In this document: one piece after another, positions 61,579 through 64,000 of the stretch
Layout of the letters: each line of letters starts with the position of its first letter
How positions within the stretch are numbered: position 1 is the stretch's first letter
From: CAYPEL01 sp036479985
Lineage (GTDB): Bacteria; Pseudomonadota; Gammaproteobacteria; DSM-19610
NCBI GenBank assembly: GCA_965224815.1
Contig: CBDDAF010000003.1
Span: 2,356,001 to 2,420,000, forward strand
Reading direction: 5' to 3'
Length of the DNA: 64,000 bases
Notes under the pieces: model-generated
Databases searched by the model: none
Told to the model about the DNA's origin: nothing
What the model saw: the letters and a program-made list of their open reading frames with translations, nothing else
Translations under genes and position numbers: made by a program

Positions 61579-61868
61579 TGGCCAGATTTAAACTTACACT
61601 CGATGCACTCAACGATCTGCGGGATATTGCACGTTATACCGGGCAACAATGGGGAAGAGAGCAACGAAACCAGTATCTGGCTGAGATTGACAAGCGTTTC
61701 CACTGGTTGGCAGAAAGTCCGGAATTAGCCGTTGAGCGTGATGACATTAAATCTGGTTATCGCTGTTTTCCGCAGGGAAGACATATCATTTTTTTCCGGG
61801 AGCAAGGTACTCATATCGAGATTTTAGGGGTGTTGCATCGAAATATGGATGTAAAGCAGCGTCTGTAG
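61578..61868 (+). CDS. ParE-type toxin (module 3)
   Basis: A 96-residue RelE/ParE protein: RFKLTLDALNDLRDIARYTG near 3-22, WGREQRNQYLAEIDKRFHWL near 26-45, and GYRCFPQGRHIIFFREQGTH near 62-81, typical of ParE that targets gyrase. GTG start shares one base with the ParD stop TAG. The pair is complete. Confidence 0.9.
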   Translation: MARFKLTLDALNDLRDIARYTGQQWGREQRNQYLAEIDKRFHWLAESPELAVERDDIKSGYRCFPQGRHIIFFREQGTHIEILGVLHRNMDVKQRL

Positions 61869-61900
61869 TGGTGAAGCGCGGCCATGTTATTAATCTATGT

Positions 61901-62321
61901 CTACTCGATGGCATCTAGTATTTCCCGCAATTGAGCGGGTGTTTTAATTCCAAAGTCAGTTTGTCCGTCTAATTCAAGCAATGCCTTGTCACCAGTCACC
62001 AGCATTTCTGCATACCCATTTGCTGCGAGCACGAGAAATTTTTGATCATCGTTATCATGGCATAAGGGCAATTCATCCTGGCTATTTTGTTGGGTAATCA
62101 CTTCGGTAAATGGCAGGAAATCTCCTGGCACGGTTTCAATTTCTGTCTGGGTCAATTGAAATTTAGGGTAGGCAAGCACCCGTAGTAGTTCGCGGATAGT
62201 TTGCTGATTTACCGGTGGGGTAATCTGGCGTGTTATCCATGTATGCCTTAGCCAGGTTAGATGACCCTTTGAAAATAGTAATGCTGGTAAAACTACATTG
62301 CTATCCAAACACTACTTTCAT
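61901..62321 (-). pseudogene. PIN-domain toxin (module 4), start region frameshifted
   Basis: The open frame reads DSNVVLPALLFSKGHLTWLR, with the family C-terminus LVTGDKALLEL, and looks like a complete PIN ribonuclease of about 140 residues. The ATG at 62321 reads MKVV then leaves frame at a TTT where TTG GAT (Leu-Asp) is expected; one base fewer near 62307-62309 gives MKVVLDSNVV, the usual start. Otherwise only a TTG at 62308 can start it. The first catalytic Asp lies just after the shift. Either a lesion, a sequence error, or real TTG initiation. Confidence 0.7.
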
Positions 62322-62324
62322 GAT

Positions 62325-62546
62325 TTAGTGGGTTCTAGCCCATTCAATCGCTTCTGAAATATCCTGTTCAGCAATTCCAAGCTCTTCCAGTTTATCGCGA
62401 ACCTGATAAATATGATCAGGCTGGACTGGTCTGAGTATAATTTTGCTGTTCTCTACTTCAATATTGAAATAATCGATGCCTGGAAAGGTTTCGGCAATTA
62501 TTTTCGGTAACGTGATCTGGTTTTTTGAGGTTTTCTTGACGCGCAT
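62325..62546 (-). CDS. AbrB/MazE-type antitoxin (module 4)
   Basis: A 73-residue protein with a swapped-hairpin AbrB fold: MRVKKTSKNQITLPKIIAET then YFNIEVENSKIILRPVQ. The C-terminal helix IYQVRDKLEELGIAEQDISE should bind the toxin. It is the promoter-proximal gene of a leftward pair with the PIN toxin, behind its own dyad. Confidence 0.85.
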   Translation of the reverse strand: MRVKKTSKNQITLPKIIAETFPGIDYFNIEVENSKIILRPVQPDHIYQVRDKLEELGIAEQDISEAIEWARTH

Positions 62547-62569
62547 GGCGGTATTCCTTGAAAAGGATA

Positions 62570-62588
62570 AAGTAAGGATATCTTACTT
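62570..62588. promoter_or_regulatory. Operator of toxin-antitoxin module 4
   Basis: AAGTAAG and CTTACTT with a GATAT spacer, 24 bp upstream of the antitoxin start on the minus strand. A perfect 7-base dyad. Confidence 0.6.
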
Positions 62589-62761
62589 CCTTGCTTTGTC
62601 GAATGACTAAGGTGATAAACCCCGAATAAACGGCGGGTTATTTTCCTACAGAATTATCAGCATTTTCCGTATTGCCGTTTATTTCAGGCAATGGTTAACT
62701 GTTTCCAGGCGGCCATGGAGGCTGTTATTTACTCTAGTAAATATTTTCAAGGAGGCAAGTT

Positions 62762-62902
62762 ATGACAAGAAAATCTCTTAAGGGCACAAACTCAAATTGT
62801 GCTTCATTTGGTAGTTATCCAATCGCAACTGTCTTCTTTTTATATATACCGCACCAATTAGCACCGGCTTGGTGCGGCGTGCAATTGGTTCCAACTACCT
62901 AA
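62762..62902 (+). CDS. 46-residue ORF of repeat module B
   Basis: Same length and frame as copy A: MTRKSLKGTNSNCASFGSYP, then IATVFFLYI, ending WCGVQLVPTT. Shine-Dalgarno AAGGAGG with 6-base spacing. The stop lies in ACCTAAC, mirrored by ATCTAAC in copy A. Family unknown. Confidence 0.45.
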   Translation: MTRKSLKGTNSNCASFGSYPIATVFFLYIPHQLAPAWCGVQLVPTT

Positions 62903-62924
62903 CCGATATTTGTACGGGGAATGA

Positions 62925-63037
62925 CCGGGTTCAGAGGGTGAGCGCAGCAAAGTATTTTATCCTACTGCCAAAGGATTGGATATTATGCGCCAAGGAAGGC
63001 GTGAGTAGATTGTGTTGCGCTTACCCTCTGAGCCCGG
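62925..63037 (+). ncRNA. 25-bp stem structure at the 3' end of module B
   Basis: Arms at 62925-62949 and 63013-63037. Compared with copy A, the third pair changes from G-U to G-C (CCTGG to CCCGG), which keeps pairing; the other three G-U pairs are unchanged. The interior differs by about one deletion and one or two substitutions. Confidence 0.5.
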
Positions 63038-63052
63038 TTGCACGTAGTTGTT

Positions 63053-63093
63053 TTGCTGGCACCGATGCATGGTATATACTAGTGGATATATAT
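63053..63093 (+). promoter_or_regulatory. Promoter/operator of toxin-antitoxin module 5
   Basis: TTGCTG (63053), 16 bases, TATACT (63075) is a fair sigma-70 promoter. GTATATA and TATATAT arms (63072-63093) form an imperfect dyad over the -10 box, resembling VapB/MvpA operators. Confidence 0.5.
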
Positions 63094-63115
63094 CATACTG
63101 AGTGGAATAATTGTC

Positions 63116-63349
63116 ATGAGTGCCAAAAAAGCCAAAATATTCATGAATGGCCGAAGTCAGGCAGTGCGGTTACCCAAAGAGTTCCGTTTTGAAGCTGATG
63201 AGGTCTACATCACAAAGCGAGGGGAAAACATCATTATTTCTGCAATCAAACCAACCTGGGATGAGTTTTTCGATTCTAAATCTGCCTTTGATGATGATTT
63301 CTTAAAAGACAGGCTCGATACCCCGCCACAAGAGAGAGATTTTGATTAA
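63116..63349 (+). CDS. vapB: VapB-type antitoxin (module 5)
   Basis: A 77-residue protein: KAKIFMNGRSQAVRLPKEFR near 5-24 is the VapB (SpoVT/AbrB) DNA-binding half. WDEFFDSKSAFDDDFLKDR near 48-66 is the toxin-wrapping tail. The stop overlaps the vapC ATG (TAATG). Close to the MvpA/VapB group. Confidence 0.92.
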   Translation: MSAKKAKIFMNGRSQAVRLPKEFRFEADEVYITKRGENIIISAIKPTWDEFFDSKSAFDDDFLKDRLDTPPQERDFD

Positions 63350-63747
63350 TGTATATGCTTGATACAAATACTTGTATCTATGTTTTGAAAAATCATTCCA
63401 AAAAGCTGCGGCATAAATTCAATGCTATAAAAAATATTTGTATTTCATCAGTGACATTTGGTGAGCTGTGTTTTGGAATTGAGAATGGTGAAAGCACGAT
63501 TAGAGAGTCACGTTGGGAACAGCTTGATCTTTTTACTCAAAGATTACTCATTGATTCCTGGGACGAAGATGCCGCCCGGCACTACGGTTTTATTAGAGCG
63601 CAGTTAAAACAACAGGGTACCCCAATTGGTAACAATGATCTTTTAATTGCATCTCATGCGAGAAGTATGAATGCTGTGTTGGTAACAAACAATGTTCATG
63701 AGTTTAATAGAGTGCCTGATCTCTCATTAGAGAACTGGGCTGGATAA
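63349..63747 (+). CDS. vapC: VapC-type PIN ribonuclease toxin (module 5)
   Basis: A 132-residue PIN protein. MYMLDTNTCIYVLKNHSKKL has the catalytic Asp5. SSVTFGELCFGIENGES near 34-50 has the Glu, and GNNDLLIASHARSMNAVLVT near 97-116 has the later Asp. VapC of this group cleaves initiator tRNA in enterobacteria. Complete and coupled to vapB. Confidence 0.93.
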   Translation: MYMLDTNTCIYVLKNHSKKLRHKFNAIKNICISSVTFGELCFGIENGESTIRESRWEQLDLFTQRLLIDSWDEDAARHYGFIRAQLKQQGTPIGNNDLLIASHARSMNAVLVTNNVHEFNRVPDLSLENWAG

Positions 63748-63796
63748 CTGGGTTGGCGCTAATCTATTGACATTGCCCTATCCTGCACGGGGGATA

Positions 63797-64000
63797 TTCT
63801 TACAGAATTATCAGCATTTTCCGTATTGCTGTTTATTTCAGGCAATGGTTAACTGTTTCTAAACGGCCATGGAAGCTGTGATTTACATCAGTAAATAATT
63901 TCAAGGAGGATTGTATGACAAGAAAATTTATACAGAGCACAGTCTCATGTTGTGCTTCATTCAGTATTACTCCAATAGCAACTGTCTTCGATTCATATTT
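63797..64000 (+). repeat. TA-island repeat module, copy C (cut by window end)
   Basis: Homology to copies A and B begins at TTCTTACAGAATTATCAGCA about 50 bp after vapC; the AACCC/GGGTT stem of A and B is degenerate here. Leader, hairpin (63881-63896), AAGGAGG (63903) and ORF start are all present. Confidence 0.8.
63915..64000 (+). CDS. ORF of repeat module C, 5' part
   Basis: Twenty-eight codons visible, beginning MTRKFIQSTVSCCASFSITP and continuing IATVFDSY in frame with copies A and B. CASF and PIA are conserved. The rest lies beyond the window. Confidence 0.4.
   Translation, partial: MTRKFIQSTVSCCASFSITPIATVFDSY

Larger units (their letters stand above)
62617..63040 (+). repeat. TA-island repeat module, copy B (about 424 bp)
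   Basis: Matches copy A over its whole length with only small gaps. It begins AAACCCCGAATAAACGGCGG and ends GAGCCCGGTTG. Module 4 (leftward) lies on its left and module 5 (rightward) starts about 75 bp to its right. Subparts are the hairpin at 62726-62743, AAGGAGG at 62749, the ORF at 62762 and the long stem from 62925. Confidence 0.85.

Noticed and set aside
62869..63192. 107-codon frame across the module B stem into vapB
   Set aside because: It crosses the stem and the vapBC promoter, has no ribosome site, and the same region in copy A is not open in that frame.

Overview
The window is a chromosomal stretch of a gammaproteobacterium with mid-range base composition. This rests on gene order (str-S10-spc-alpha; then uvrA-MFS-ssb; then dcw-lpxC-secA-argJ; then yacG-zapD-coaE-pilDCBA), on a MurE carrying the DNPR meso-diaminopimelate motif, and on LpxC (lipid A, so Gram-negative). 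The genus cannot be named from the sequence. A persulfide-dioxygenase-like enzyme and four-cysteine forms of S4 and L36 are compatible with a non-enteric lineage.

Layout. 1-17188: rpsG (3' end), fusA, tuf, then the S10, spc and alpha ribosomal operons with secY and rpoA, all on the + strand. 17189-19760: an accessory interval between rplQ and uvrA, with a ribbon-helix-helix/nucleotidyltransferase pair and a glycosyltransferase. 19762-25663: uvrA (interrupted by a one-base frameshift), a YajR-like MFS transporter, ssb and a metallo-beta-lactamase-fold sulfur enzyme. 25928-43722: the complete division and cell-wall cluster mraZ-rsmH-ftsL-ftsI-murE-murF-mraY-murD-ftsW-murG-murC-murB-ddl-ftsQ-ftsA-ftsZ. 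Nearly all its genes overlap, except where a 116-bp inverted-repeat element lies between mraY and murD. 43866-50691: lpxC, dciA-like DUF721, an M23 peptidase, secA and argJ. 50914-53343: a FixH-like lipoprotein, yacG, zapD and a DUF433/DUF5615 toxin-antitoxin pair. 53537-58803: coaE, pilD, pilC, pilB and pilA, read leftward, with pilA behind a sigma-54 type promoter.

59232-64000 is a toxin-antitoxin island. Five modules (RHH/ParE, TumE/TumA, ParD/ParE, AbrB-VapB/PIN, VapB/VapC) are packed into about 4.5 kb, each behind its own palindromic operator. Three copies of a roughly 424-bp module lie among and after them (two complete, one cut by the window end). Each copy has a leader hairpin, a strong Shine-Dalgarno and a 46-codon ORF. 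The complete copies also carry a 25-bp stem in which every position is Watson-Crick or G-U. This repeated module is the best candidate here for something undescribed.

Dispersed palindromes are frequent: six copies of a GTAGGAGCGGC...GCCGCTCCTAC bimodular element, CCCTCC-rich repeats on both sides of argJ, and several other paired inverted repeats. Two separate one-base insertions (uvrA and the leftward PIN toxin) could be real lesions or sequence errors. No rRNA, tRNA, CRISPR array, integrase or transposase gene was seen.
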